Below the pieces are notes generated by a model. The model did not search any database, was not told the DNA's origin, and worked only from the letters and a program-made list of their open reading frames with translations. From the IMG/VR virus record IMGVR_UViG_3300001847_000386, positions 1-56,677 of that record: a stretch of 56,677 nucleotides of DNA. The stretch is one strand, 5' to 3'. Position numbers and translations under genes: made by a program. Source of the stretch: a virus. Shown piece after piece: positions 22,559 through 32,760 of the stretch. Position 1 is the first letter of the stretch. Each line of letters starts with the position of its first letter.

Positions 22559-25500
22559 TTAGTGATTAACTCCTACATACCATCCTTTACTTTTTAAAGA
22601 GGCAGTATATAATAACCCTGTTGCAGAAGGTATAGCATTTCCTGTACCATTTAAAAACACCTGGCCATTTAATCCACCTGCTACATCTAAATCATGTAAG
22701 AAACCATCTACAGCAGCTTGAGTAAGTAAATTATTTCCAGCTGATATATCTAATAAATAAGGTGATATTGTTCCTACTGATGCTGTTGTATACCCAGTTA
22801 ATTTATTATTATCAAGTCCTAAATAAGTTAATTGCTGGTTATTTGCTAAATCAGGTATACTTCCAGTTATTTTATTTCCACTTACATCAAAATAAGATAG
22901 TGATACACAACTATTTAAACTTGGAATGCTTCCTGTTAACTCATTTTCTAAACAATCAAAATGAACTAGATTAATGCATCCTGATAGGCTTAATATACTA
23001 CCAGATAATTCATTATATCCAGCCATAAATGTGTCTAAATCTGATAACCCGGTTAAATCTATTCCACCAGATAAGTTGTTATTTTCACAATTAAAATATT
23101 GTAAATTAGATAATAAAGACGCATTTGGTATACTTCCAGTTAAATAATTATTAGAACAATCAAATGTTTGTATAAATCTACCTAAAGAGTTAATACCGCC
23201 ATCTAAATTATTATTATTACAAATAAAAGTTGTTAAATTATTATTATTAGTTGTATCTGGTATAGAACCTGTTAAATTATTATTAGAGCAATTAAAATAT
23301 TCTAATTTAGAATAGTCTGAAATACTTGGTATAGTTCCTATTAAATAATTATAACTACAATCAAAATATTTTAAACTACCTGATCCACCTATATTAATAA
23401 TAGATCCATCTAAATTATTTACACTACAATCAAATAATTGTATATTCACGTTACCTATATCAATACTACCAGTTATATTATTATTATTGCATCTAAAATA
23501 TACTAGTTTTTGATTATTTAATAAATTAGGAATTGATCCTGTAATAAAATTATATCCGCAATTAAAATTAGTTAAATTAATATTATTATCTAAATTAGGA
23601 ATGCCAGCACCTAAACTATTATTAGAACAATCAAAATTAGATAAGTTAATTGTAGATGATAAATCAGGAATAGATCCTGTTAATAAATTATATGAACAAT
23701 TAAAATTTATAAAACTACTACAACTAATTAAATTATTTATACCACCATCTAATAAATTATTAGAGCAATCAAAATTTACAATTTGTGTATTAGATAAATC
23801 AGGAATAGATCCAGTTAATATATTATTTTGACAATAAAAATCTTGTAAAAAATATAAATTACTTAAATTTGAAATACTACCAGATAAATTATTATTAGAG
23901 CAATTAAAATATTGTAGACTATTAGCCCCAGTTAAATCCTCTAATCCACCAGATAATTGATTATTACTAAAATTTAGATAAGTAACACCATAAGATGATG
24001 ATAAATTTAATGTGCTTCCTGTAATAAAATTGTATGAACAATCTAATTTTGATAAATATGGTAAATATAATAGCCCAGAAAGACTTCCTGATATTTTGTT
24101 ATTTGAACATATTATTGTTGATATTGTATTAGCATGAGTAAAATCAGGTATACTTCCTGTTATATTGTTATTACCACAATCATAATAAACTAAATTAGGA
24201 GCTTCATCTAAATTTATAAAACTAGATAATAGATTTCCATTTATATTAATTGAATTTAAATTAGTAAATCCAAATAAATTACATGTATTTATATTTTGTG
24301 ATAGCAAATTTAATTGCTGTTGATTAGCTAAACCACTACCTGCAAAATATAAATTAGTATCGCTACTAGATGATATTATTGTTATTTGAGATTGTAAATA
24401 ATCACTCCATTCGGATAAACTGCCTGTATTACTATATGGCATAGATCCTGTATCTACCCAAGATAATTGTAGGCTTGGTAAAACACCAGTACTAACCTCT
24501 ATAGTTCTTTCTACGGAAGTTAATGGATAAAAACTTGCTGTTAAATATTGATTTGATGCCGTTGCATATAATTCAACAACTCTAGTAGCAGTATTAGTAA
24601 CTATAATACTTGAGGTATAAAATTGACCGCTTCCGGAAACTATAATATTATATGATTCACCAGATACTAAAGATATAGTGCCATTAAAAATTGAAGTGGA
24701 TGCTGATATTATACTTTCTGTTGTATATACTTCTGGAAGAAAGTCTGTTCCACCTGATAGTTGTAAAATTTTATTTTGAAAATAATAATCGATTGAAGAT
24801 GCGCTTTTAAAGTTGCTAGGAATTTTATAACTATATAAACTAATATCATTTCCTAATGTTCCAGGATAAGAACTAGATAATATTAAAGTACCTCCAGAAG
24901 CAGATGCCATTAATAGATCTAAACTAGAACTAGAATTTGATCCAGATAATACTAAATTTATTGCTTGTGCAAGATTTTCAGCAGCAGATATTCCATTAGA
25001 TCCAGAATCAACTAATTTTCCTTTATTTCTTTCTCTCATATTAATAAAACCATCTAAATTAAAATCATAAAATAGATTATTATATACTTCATGAGATTCA
25101 GTAAGCCCTACAAAAAAAATAAAATTTTCAAAATACCTTCTATCAATAATGTTATTTATGAATTGAGTATTATTTTTTATTAATATTAAGGTATTTGCGT
25201 CAAAAGAAGCAGTTAGTAATAAACTACCAGTTGCATAAGTATCTCCAGAAGAGGATAAGACATTCTTTGTTATCAGAACAGTATCTAAAGATGAAGTATT
25301 TATTAAACTTGGGGAAAAAATAAAATTTATTGGAAAAATTCCAGCTTTTTCTAAATTATATGGACTCTGTGACATTGATACAGAGCTTGTAACTTGATTG
25401 ACAAAATTTACATCTGTATAATATAAATTTGTTTCTGCTATTGGAAATGAAGCATATCTTGATCCATTTTTAAAAGCTACTATTTCTTGTAAACTAGAAC

Positions 25501-25618
25501 ATGGAATTAATTCTGTAATATTTGAATAATCAAATCTTTGGGTATATGACCCTGTTATATCTGATCCTAATAAATGTGTCAATCCAAAAGATCCTGTATT
25601 ATAATATAGAGCTTGCAT
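22559..25618 (-). CDS. Leucine-rich-repeat tail protein, 1019 aa
   Basis: The N-terminal part (about 1-450) is structural-type, rich in Ser/Thr/Gly. The C-terminal half (about 470-960) is an array of about 21 leucine-rich repeats of 21-23 residues with the pattern 'L.xF.CSNNxLTGSIP.L', with Cys at the same position in most units, giving a ladder of Cys on one face. The L-x-CSNNxLT core is the Bacteroidetes type of leucine-rich repeat, while GSIP adds a plant-like step. Such solenoids bind proteins or glycans, so this is a strong candidate receptor-binding or glycan-binding tail protein. It overlaps the next gene by one base. Confidence 0.88.
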   Translation of the reverse strand: MQALYYNTGSFGLTHLLGSDITGSYTQRFDYSNITELIPCSSLQEIVAFKNGSRYASFPIAETNLYYTDVNFVNQVTSSVSMSQSPYNLEKAGIFPINFIFSPSLINTSSLDTVLITKNVLSSSGDTYATGSLLLTASFDANTLILIKNNTQFINNIIDRRYFENFIFFVGLTESHEVYNNLFYDFNLDGFINMRERNKGKLVDSGSNGISAAENLAQAINLVLSGSNSSSSLDLLMASASGGTLILSSSYPGTLGNDISLYSYKIPSNFKSASSIDYYFQNKILQLSGGTDFLPEVYTTESIISASTSIFNGTISLVSGESYNIIVSGSGQFYTSSIIVTNTATRVVELYATASNQYLTASFYPLTSVERTIEVSTGVLPSLQLSWVDTGSMPYSNTGSLSEWSDYLQSQITIISSSSDTNLYFAGSGLANQQQLNLLSQNINTCNLFGFTNLNSININGNLLSSFINLDEAPNLVYYDCGNNNITGSIPDFTHANTISTIICSNNKISGSLSGLLYLPYLSKLDCSYNFITGSTLNLSSSYGVTYLNFSNNQLSGGLEDLTGANSLQYFNCSNNNLSGSISNLSNLYFLQDFYCQNNILTGSIPDLSNTQIVNFDCSNNLLDGGINNLISCSSFINFNCSYNLLTGSIPDLSSTINLSNFDCSNNSLGAGIPNLDNNINLTNFNCGYNFITGSIPNLLNNQKLVYFRCNNNNITGSIDIGNVNIQLFDCSVNNLDGSIINIGGSGSLKYFDCSYNYLIGTIPSISDYSKLEYFNCSNNNLTGSIPDTTNNNNLTTFICNNNNLDGGINSLGRFIQTFDCSNNYLTGSIPNASLLSNLQYFNCENNNLSGGIDLTGLSDLDTFMAGYNELSGSILSLSGCINLVHFDCLENELTGSIPSLNSCVSLSYFDVSGNKITGSIPDLANNQQLTYLGLDNNKLTGYTTASVGTISPYLLDISAGNNLLTQAAVDGFLHDLDVAGGLNGQVFLNGTGNAIPSATGLLYTASLKSKGWYVGVNH
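22739..24200 (-). repeat. Leucine-rich repeat array, about 21 units
   Basis: Coding repeats of 63-69 bases in the 1019-aa tail protein; recognisable by repeated CSNN/CSYN codons. Boundaries approximate. Confidence 0.8.
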
Positions 25619-28600
25619 TATTGATTAATTTGTGTATTTTGGTTAGATAAATCAACATTTAAATTTTGGAATATTTCACCAACTTTATTTTTTAAATTAT
25701 CACTAGCATCTTGTGGAATAAGAATAGTTTGAGAAACATCACCTAATTGTTTATGAAAATCAATAATTACTGATGTCTCATTAGGAACTGGTCTCAATAT
25801 TGCAAAATTTTGACTGCTTATACTAGAATAATTTTTAAATGGTGGATCTACAGATATAGAAAATCTATTAGATAAACTTGATGATACCGGTGTAAATATT
25901 ACTTGTGAATTATTAGAAAGGGGAATTTGAGTATTTATAGTTTGCGGATTGCCAGGTATATTTAGATTATAGGATACTGGTACATATATATTAACAACAC
26001 TTCCTTGAATAGTTCTATAAGGAGATAAATTACTTGGTATTGTAAATGCCATATTTTCATTAGTTCCTATATCACTTGTAATACCTGAAACTGTTGCTCC
26101 ATTAGTAATAAATGTGCTACCATATGTAGTTGATGGTATTATTGCAGTGCCAGTACCAACTGTAAAACCGGCCCAATAGTGATCATAAATTGATCCAGCA
26201 GTAGTTATTAATTGTATAGTGCTGTAATTTTCACCAGGTCTACCCAAATTATTCCATGATAAATTAGGAATAAATGATACTATATTATTAACTCCTTGCC
26301 ATGTTAATCTTGACAAAGATGGATTAATTGGCTTATAATTTAAAGTTTGATTTTTGCCAGCTGTTAAAATAGTATAATATTCTGGTTTGGGACTTGTTAT
26401 TGATCCTATTCTTAATAGATCAAATGGTTTTATTAAAGATTCTTCAATAACAGGAGAATAGTATGCTGTAGTATTTGAATTTGGATCGGGTATAAATTTT
26501 GATCCTGTTACTAATACTGGTGTCATTTCATCAGAAAATACTATCCCATTACTAGAACTAACTGTAAAAATTGAACTTCCAGATACGGTTGTTTCACTAG
26601 TATATCTGACACTAGTTACTAAAGGGTCATTTATTTCAAAAAATGGGCTTGTTATATTATTATACACACCAGCAGTCATTATTTTACTATCAGAAATTGT
26701 TGGTTTTCCTATTTCAAATGCTAAATATCTACCGAATTCTAATTGCGCTGATGAATCAACTAAATAAAATACCAATCTTAAACAATCTCCATAATTAAAT
26801 GTTTTTTGTATTCCATTATTTTTATAATAATTAAAATTTTGATTAGCATTATTTGGATTATAATTCAAATCATCAACTAAAACATGTTCTGTCAATGCGT
26901 GCGATACCCCTCTTTTTAATCCTGGCATATAGATTGTATTCGTCCAACCGTTTGTTTGAGTACCATTGATATTATCACCAATATTTGGATTCATTCTAGT
27001 ACTAGCAACATATTCCCAACTTGTATCAATATTAGGAGTTGTAGTTTTTTCTAAGACCCCTACCAATTTGTAATGTGCACCAGTTCCCTGACGATAGCGT
27101 GTTCCACCATCATCCTGCCTAAATGGTCTTGTAATGTAGTTATTATTGTTAAATGCTTCATAGCGGCCATCACACAAAGAGCAACCGCAGCAACAACAAT
27201 CGCCTTCTGTATGGTGACAATCAACATACCCGTTTTCTCCATTCGATTCATTCTCATAACAAAATGCCATACCTACAGTAAAATAAGCTTTTAAATTATA
27301 CGTAGCAGGCCTTTGTACTTTATATGCATATAATCCAGCTGGATCTTGTATAGTATTAACATCAAAATTTTCAGTATAGTATCCACCAGAAACAAAACTA
27401 TTAAATTTAAATAAATTAAATGCATATATTTTTCTAGACCAATGATCTAGATCAAATGAATTATTAGGAAATCCACCAAGCTGATCTATGTTTAGCCAAT
27501 CTTTTTCATAATAGTGCCATAGAGTATTTCCTTGCGCATCTAATGCAACTTTATTTTGCCATTGCGCTTTAGTTAAAGCTGTTGCCATAGGCAATGTCTC
27601 AAATGGTTGTGCACTATTAACGCCGGGTAATCCATTATAATTAGTACTAAATACATATCCTATATTAGATGTTGTATTTTGTGGAGGTAAATCTGGAAAA
27701 TCTTGATCCTGATTCCATAAAACTGTCCCAGTATTTTGATAAAAATAAGAATTTCTATCATATCCTTTTATACCAGCACCTAAAACAGTTTCTCCTTGGG
27801 GATTATCATTTTGAAATTTCAATACTTCATTAGACTGTCTAAAAATAACGGGTTCATATGAATAACCACCTTTAAAAATACTTTTATTTCCATCAAGAGT
27901 TGTTTGAAGAGACGGTCTAATAGTATCAGATAAAGATAATTTTACAATATCACCAGTTTTAAATGTATTTTGAACTTCAAATAAATTATCATTTCTTAAT
28001 GATAAATCTAATACATTTGAATTTTCATCTACTAAATATTTTAGATATATTGTAGTTTTGTCATAAAAATTTAAAGATTGACTTGGGATATTTTTAACCC
28101 AGCCAATTTTATAAGAATTATGATTAATTACAGGTTCTTTACCATATGATTTATCTCCATTATATATTTCAATTGGATATTGTTGTAAAGATATTTTTGC
28201 ATAAGGATTTCCTTGTGAATTTATACCTACAAAAGTATTAATTGTTTGTGGATTTGAAGTTCCATTTAATTTTTCAGATACTGCTAAAAGAACATAGTCT
28301 GTAGGTAAATTATTATCTACTAATCTATAAGCAAAATTTAATTTAAACACTTGACCATTATTAGTCCCTATATTATCAGGACCTGCTTGATAAACAATAA
28401 ATTCTTTATTTGCACTATTAATTAGCGGTGTTAAAAATTTAATTGTTATATCATCTAATGGTGGAGCATATATCTGTATAGTACTAAATGTATCTGTAGA
28501 TCTTGGAGAAGATTTATTCCAACTTTGCCAATCAAATGAAGGTAAAAACTCTCCTACTGAATATACTATATCGTAGTAAGATACTTTTGTATATTCATTA

Positions 28601-31338
28601 TATTTTTTTCCAACCATTTTCGATCCATAATATCTAGGTATCGTACTTCTTTGAGTAAAATAATTATAATCTTGTAATTCAGCATATGGACTATTAGGAT
28701 CAGTATATGTTGAATAATTATTTGATATTGATTTATTAATTGATTGCGTAATTATTCCTAAATTCACAGGAGTATTTAGATTATTAGAATAATCAAGATC
28801 TAAATATCTTTGCGATCTAATTGAGCTTGTTATATTTTGAAATAAAGGACCATAATTAATAGGATAGGTATTTGTTATAGTTTTCGACAAATCATTTTGA
28901 TTACCTATTGTATCTATATTAACTCCTAATAAATCTGTTCCTTGATATTCCCCAGTATAGTTTTCAAACCCAAAGGAGTTTGTTACTGGAATATATCCCA
29001 TTGATGATGTAACTAAATTATATGTTGTTGTTGGTATATTAAATTGATTTGCATATGATCCAGAAATATCAGCCGTGTCTATTGATTCACTTAAATTATT
29101 AAAAAATTCTGTATCTGGTTCATTCCTTGCATACTTATTTCTTTCTAATATATGCGGTTTTATAATTATTCCTGTTGACAAATCAGTTCTTGCAGGAACA
29201 AAATCCTTCAACATTTTAAATAATGAATTATTATAAAACTTTATAAGTCTTATATATTCCCAAACATTATGATTATATGCATAATTTTGAAAATAATTAT
29301 TTTTATAAATGTCTAATGCCTCATATGAAGATGAGTATAAATATCCAGGGCTTGATATATAATTATCAATTCTAAAATTAGGATCAGATCCAGTTATATC
29401 AGCATTTATAATATCTGCTGGTGAAAATCCTATTTCTAAACTAACACTATTTTTTCTATAATTACTATATTCTGGTATTTGTAGAGTTGCATCTTTTGAC
29501 AAAACAGATTCAGATAATTCATTTAGCTGAAAAATATTTATTTTATTATTATTTAACTGCTCTAAATCATAAGATCCAGAAATTAGCTCTCCACCAAATT
29601 CATTCACTCTTAATATAGTATCTGGTATACCATAACAAGATATAAGGGCTTTTATACCTCTCTCAGTACCTCTTGTTTTTAATAAATAGGGTAAGTTATG
29701 ATATAATCTTTTATATATTTCTTTTTGAATTTGATCATATGGTAACGTTTGTATACTAGAAGTTACATAACTAATAGGATATGTTGGAGATCCTTCAGAG
29801 CCTGTTGGTGGAAGATTACTTCCATTTTGATCAAAACCAAATAAACTATAAAAAACATTATCTGATAGATTTGTGTTTGTATATAGTTGTACACCAAATC
29901 CTTTTAACGCATCAGCAACTAGATCAAGTGAAATACCAGTGTTTGGATTGTTAGTACCATTATATCTATTTGTTACATCTTTATAATAAATCCAAACATT
30001 ATCAAAATGTTGGCCAATCATATCAAGAAATACTGTATATGGCTCATTTTGTGGATCATCTAAAATATATTGAGGAATAATTGATTTTAATAAATCTTTA
30101 TTTGTTTGATCATAAAAAGATGCTGAATATAACATTGATACCCCTAACACAGAAGGTAAGGTTGATTCAGACCCTAACCAGTTATATGCCTCAGAAGATG
30201 TTACAGAATATAAAGTATATGGTTTAGTTATATTACTTTTTGGCCAAGCAAATGATTCAGAAGCATAATATAAATAATACTCATAGGTATCAAATTTTTG
30301 TATAATGTTATCAATACTATTTTGTATAATTTGTATTGATGCAGATGTTATGCTTTGATTGCCAGGTATTAGTGATTGAGATAGGATTTGTTCATTATAT
30401 GATTCTATTAATCCTAACTTATACACAAAGTTGTTTATTCTTTCAGTCGCACTAGAAAAATGAATAAAATTATTGAAATTAGTATAATCTACATTTATTG
30501 ATACCGCTTTATCGTCATAATAAGACATCAACTGTTGTAAAGATGATGAAACTGTAGACGAAAATAATGTTGAATAAGAATAATATGGTGTAGTTTGTCC
30601 TATTTTCTCTGTTACTTCTACTTTAAAATTAGGACCTCTTAATCTATTATCGACTACTACCTGCTCTGCTTGAACTTGTATATCAACTTTAAAACTTGTA
30701 GACTCTGCTATTTTATCAACTATCCATAATGTAGACTTTAAATCAAATTCAACAGGTAGAGGTTCATATAATTTAATTAAAACATAATTTTCACCATTTT
30801 GATTAACATATGCCGCATTTACAGCTATAATTAATTTATTGTTACCAAAATTTAAATAAAAATCACCAAAATAATTTTTTTGAGCTGTATAAGTTTGAAA
30901 TTGAGAAACTCCTTTTCTCATTGATTCTCCACTAATAGCTTGTGAAGAGAGTTTTAATTCTAATCTACTATTTGAAATCTCTTTAATCCAATAAGTACTA
31001 TTAAAACTAGAATTAAGTATATTCTTTAAGAAGTTATATTGTATATTAACAACACCTCTATTTATACCCTTTGATTTGACATCTTTTTCAGGATCGACTA
31101 TTACAGCTGTTGATTTATCTGATACTGCACTTATCTCTCCTGCAACATAATAATTTTTAGAATTGTAACTATAATCTAATAAATTAGAATTTTCATCAGT
31201 AATAAAAAATTCTATATAATCATTTGTATCACCGAATGAATTATTTATGAAATTACTATTTATTAAGGCTAAATCTTTACTAGAATATGTTTGCTCATTA
31301 ATACCTGAACCATTATATAGTATATTAACTACTTCCAT
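25618..31338 (-). CDS. Giant tail/baseplate structural protein, 1906 aa
   Basis: Several structural regions: a beta-rich N-terminus (about 1-270); a helical region around 270-480; a segment near 540-610 (YKRLYHNLPYLLKTRGTERG, then IKALISCYGIPDTILRVNEF) that resembles the tail-protein-I-like domain seen in large T4-like structural proteins; a beta-rich C-terminal half; and a remarkable Cys/His cluster near 1374-1389 (CHHTEGDCCCCGCSLC). The size exceeds T4 gp7 (about 1030 residues), so this is probably a wedge or fibre-linked protein of this lineage. Next to DNRLRE-like and gp6-like genes in one operon. Confidence 0.8.
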   Translation of the reverse strand: MEVVNILYNGSGINEQTYSSKDLALINSNFINNSFGDTNDYIEFFITDENSNLLDYSYNSKNYYVAGEISAVSDKSTAVIVDPEKDVKSKGINRGVVNIQYNFLKNILNSSFNSTYWIKEISNSRLELKLSSQAISGESMRKGVSQFQTYTAQKNYFGDFYLNFGNNKLIIAVNAAYVNQNGENYVLIKLYEPLPVEFDLKSTLWIVDKIAESTSFKVDIQVQAEQVVVDNRLRGPNFKVEVTEKIGQTTPYYSYSTLFSSTVSSSLQQLMSYYDDKAVSINVDYTNFNNFIHFSSATERINNFVYKLGLIESYNEQILSQSLIPGNQSITSASIQIIQNSIDNIIQKFDTYEYYLYYASESFAWPKSNITKPYTLYSVTSSEAYNWLGSESTLPSVLGVSMLYSASFYDQTNKDLLKSIIPQYILDDPQNEPYTVFLDMIGQHFDNVWIYYKDVTNRYNGTNNPNTGISLDLVADALKGFGVQLYTNTNLSDNVFYSLFGFDQNGSNLPPTGSEGSPTYPISYVTSSIQTLPYDQIQKEIYKRLYHNLPYLLKTRGTERGIKALISCYGIPDTILRVNEFGGELISGSYDLEQLNNNKINIFQLNELSESVLSKDATLQIPEYSNYRKNSVSLEIGFSPADIINADITGSDPNFRIDNYISSPGYLYSSSYEALDIYKNNYFQNYAYNHNVWEYIRLIKFYNNSLFKMLKDFVPARTDLSTGIIIKPHILERNKYARNEPDTEFFNNLSESIDTADISGSYANQFNIPTTTYNLVTSSMGYIPVTNSFGFENYTGEYQGTDLLGVNIDTIGNQNDLSKTITNTYPINYGPLFQNITSSIRSQRYLDLDYSNNLNTPVNLGIITQSINKSISNNYSTYTDPNSPYAELQDYNYFTQRSTIPRYYGSKMVGKKYNEYTKVSYYDIVYSVGEFLPSFDWQSWNKSSPRSTDTFSTIQIYAPPLDDITIKFLTPLINSANKEFIVYQAGPDNIGTNNGQVFKLNFAYRLVDNNLPTDYVLLAVSEKLNGTSNPQTINTFVGINSQGNPYAKISLQQYPIEIYNGDKSYGKEPVINHNSYKIGWVKNIPSQSLNFYDKTTIYLKYLVDENSNVLDLSLRNDNLFEVQNTFKTGDIVKLSLSDTIRPSLQTTLDGNKSIFKGGYSYEPVIFRQSNEVLKFQNDNPQGETVLGAGIKGYDRNSYFYQNTGTVLWNQDQDFPDLPPQNTTSNIGYVFSTNYNGLPGVNSAQPFETLPMATALTKAQWQNKVALDAQGNTLWHYYEKDWLNIDQLGGFPNNSFDLDHWSRKIYAFNLFKFNSFVSGGYYTENFDVNTIQDPAGLYAYKVQRPATYNLKAYFTVGMAFCYENESNGENGYVDCHHTEGDCCCCGCSLCDGRYEAFNNNNYITRPFRQDDGGTRYRQGTGAHYKLVGVLEKTTTPNIDTSWEYVASTRMNPNIGDNINGTQTNGWTNTIYMPGLKRGVSHALTEHVLVDDLNYNPNNANQNFNYYKNNGIQKTFNYGDCLRLVFYLVDSSAQLEFGRYLAFEIGKPTISDSKIMTAGVYNNITSPFFEINDPLVTSVRYTSETTVSGSSIFTVSSSNGIVFSDEMTPVLVTGSKFIPDPNSNTTAYYSPVIEESLIKPFDLLRIGSITSPKPEYYTILTAGKNQTLNYKPINPSLSRLTWQGVNNIVSFIPNLSWNNLGRPGENYSTIQLITTAGSIYDHYWAGFTVGTGTAIIPSTTYGSTFITNGATVSGITSDIGTNENMAFTIPSNLSPYRTIQGSVVNIYVPVSYNLNIPGNPQTINTQIPLSNNSQVIFTPVSSSLSNRFSISVDPPFKNYSSISSQNFAILRPVPNETSVIIDFHKQLGDVSQTILIPQDASDNLKNKVGEIFQNLNVDLSNQNTQINQ

Positions 31339-31351
31339 TAATTTTTATTTA

Positions 31352-31687
31352 TTATGTTAAGTTAGATATTGTCAAATATGTATCACTTAAATCTATTATC
31401 TGTTGTTTTAGTGAATTGATTTCCTCTATTAGAGCTGCTTTTTCTGCATCCTCTACTGCACCGCCAATATATTGTTGACTTCTTTTCACTAAAAGTTCGT
31501 GAGAATTATCACCTGTTACTGGTATATCATAAAATAATTGATCATAATAAGAGAAAAAACTTTCAACTGTAACTGTTGGAGTTTGAACAGGTTGGGGAGC
31601 GCTAATAAATTCATGAAAATTAGTATCTATTACATTTTTATATGTGCTAATACCTTTTACATCTTTGATTAAGTCTACTTTTGGCAT
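31352..31687 (-). CDS. Small baseplate-associated protein, 111 aa
   Basis: Soluble, with a central FFSYYDQLFYDIP segment and a C-terminal coiled coil (about 75-105). One-base overlap with the upstream gene's stop and 13 bases before the giant structural gene. Probably an adaptor in the baseplate or fibre base; no family recognised. Confidence 0.65.
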   Translation of the reverse strand: MPKVDLIKDVKGISTYKNVIDTNFHEFISAPQPVQTPTVTVESFFSYYDQLFYDIPVTGDNSHELLVKRSQQYIGGAVEDAEKAALIEEINSLKQQIIDLSDTYLTISNLT

Positions 31688-32748
31688 TATCTAATTATTT
31701 TAAAAATATTATTATTATCGACAATATAAGATTCCCCAGAATCTAATACAATTTTTATTAATATTTTATAATATCTTTCTAGTTCTAATCCATTTGTAAA
31801 AATATTTATAAAACTTCCTTGTTCATCACAACTAATCTTTGTGTAATCTTCATCAAAATCAAATATTATATCCTCTGTTTTCACATCCTGAATTGACCAA
31901 TATGATGTTTCAGGAAGAGCTTTATTTACAGTATAAATTGAAGCTGTAGAGAAAGTTCTAACTGGGTATTTATCTCTTGCAGAAACTCTAAATTGATATT
32001 TACCATCATTGGCTTTAATTTTATATGGATTATTAGCTATAGTTATTATAGTATTAGAATTATCTATAATTGCTAAATCTCCATTATTATAAGTACTATC
32101 ATCCCATCTTATTTCTAAACAAGGAGGAAATATTGTATGAGTATCAACACTAAAATAACTTAGTGTTATAAAACTATCTTGATTATTTTCAATAGCAGTT
32201 TCATGTTTTATAATAATACCATAGTTATTATCTCCATTAAACCAATTCTGGACTATTTGTGTTATATCAGCATTAATATCCTTATCATCTTTATAATCAA
32301 ATGATTGAACCACCCCATTTGACCAGGAACCACCTCCAGGAGTGATATAATATGATGGATTAGACCATGTATTTGAACCTCCTATGTATGATCCGGTACT
32401 ATACCAACTAACACCATTTGTAGTCTGTGGACTGTCTAAAAATTTACCTGTGCCCATTAACCAATCATCTGTTATTTGATTAAATTCCAAAGTATATGGA
32501 ATAGATAATCCTTCAGCATTTGCTAAATATAATTTTAAATTAGCTTGCCAAGAGTATTCAGATTTTAGATTATTTATTATTTCAAGATCAGAGTCACTAA
32601 ATTTAATTAGAGCTCTTCTTATATCATCTTGAGATATTCCATTATTTTTTACAGACACCTCTAAAATTTCATCGAGCCCTGTATTTTTTATAGGCGCTGA
32701 TGAATATATTGTGGAGTCTGCTGAGGGGAATATTTTATATATTGCCAT
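31687..32748 (-). CDS. DNRLRE-type structural protein, 353 aa
   Basis: N-terminus MAIYKIFPSADSTIYSSAPIKNTGLDEILEV is the typical opening of DNRLRE/carbohydrate-binding-like beta-sandwich proteins, in which a 'D-x-T-I-Y ... N-x-G' start is followed by a jelly-roll. T4-like phages of various hosts encode such proteins beside the baseplate wedge genes. Here it lies between the gp6-like and the giant structural genes. Likely part of the baseplate periphery. Confidence 0.78.
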   Translation of the reverse strand: MAIYKIFPSADSTIYSSAPIKNTGLDEILEVSVKNNGISQDDIRRALIKFSDSDLEIINNLKSEYSWQANLKLYLANAEGLSIPYTLEFNQITDDWLMGTGKFLDSPQTTNGVSWYSTGSYIGGSNTWSNPSYYITPGGGSWSNGVVQSFDYKDDKDINADITQIVQNWFNGDNNYGIIIKHETAIENNQDSFITLSYFSVDTHTIFPPCLEIRWDDSTYNNGDLAIIDNSNTIITIANNPYKIKANDGKYQFRVSARDKYPVRTFSTASIYTVNKALPETSYWSIQDVKTEDIIFDFDEDYTKISCDEQGSFINIFTNGLELERYYKILIKIVLDSGESYIVDNNNIFKIIR

Positions 32749-32760
32749 TTTTTATTTCAA

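Noticed and set aside
22762-24000. Regularly spaced repeats that could suggest a CRISPR array, and plus-strand frames within
   Set aside because: The repeats are the coding pattern of the leucine-rich protein on the minus strand; units vary in length and sequence and no conserved spacer structure exists.
27060-27294. Open frames overlapping the Cys/His cluster in other frames
   Set aside because: They are shadows of the 1906-aa gene, created by the unusual Cys codons.
31802-31811. ATATTTATAA inside a minus-strand gene
   Set aside because: It lies within the coding sequence on the opposite strand with no start codon nearby; taken as a chance copy, expected in AT-rich DNA.
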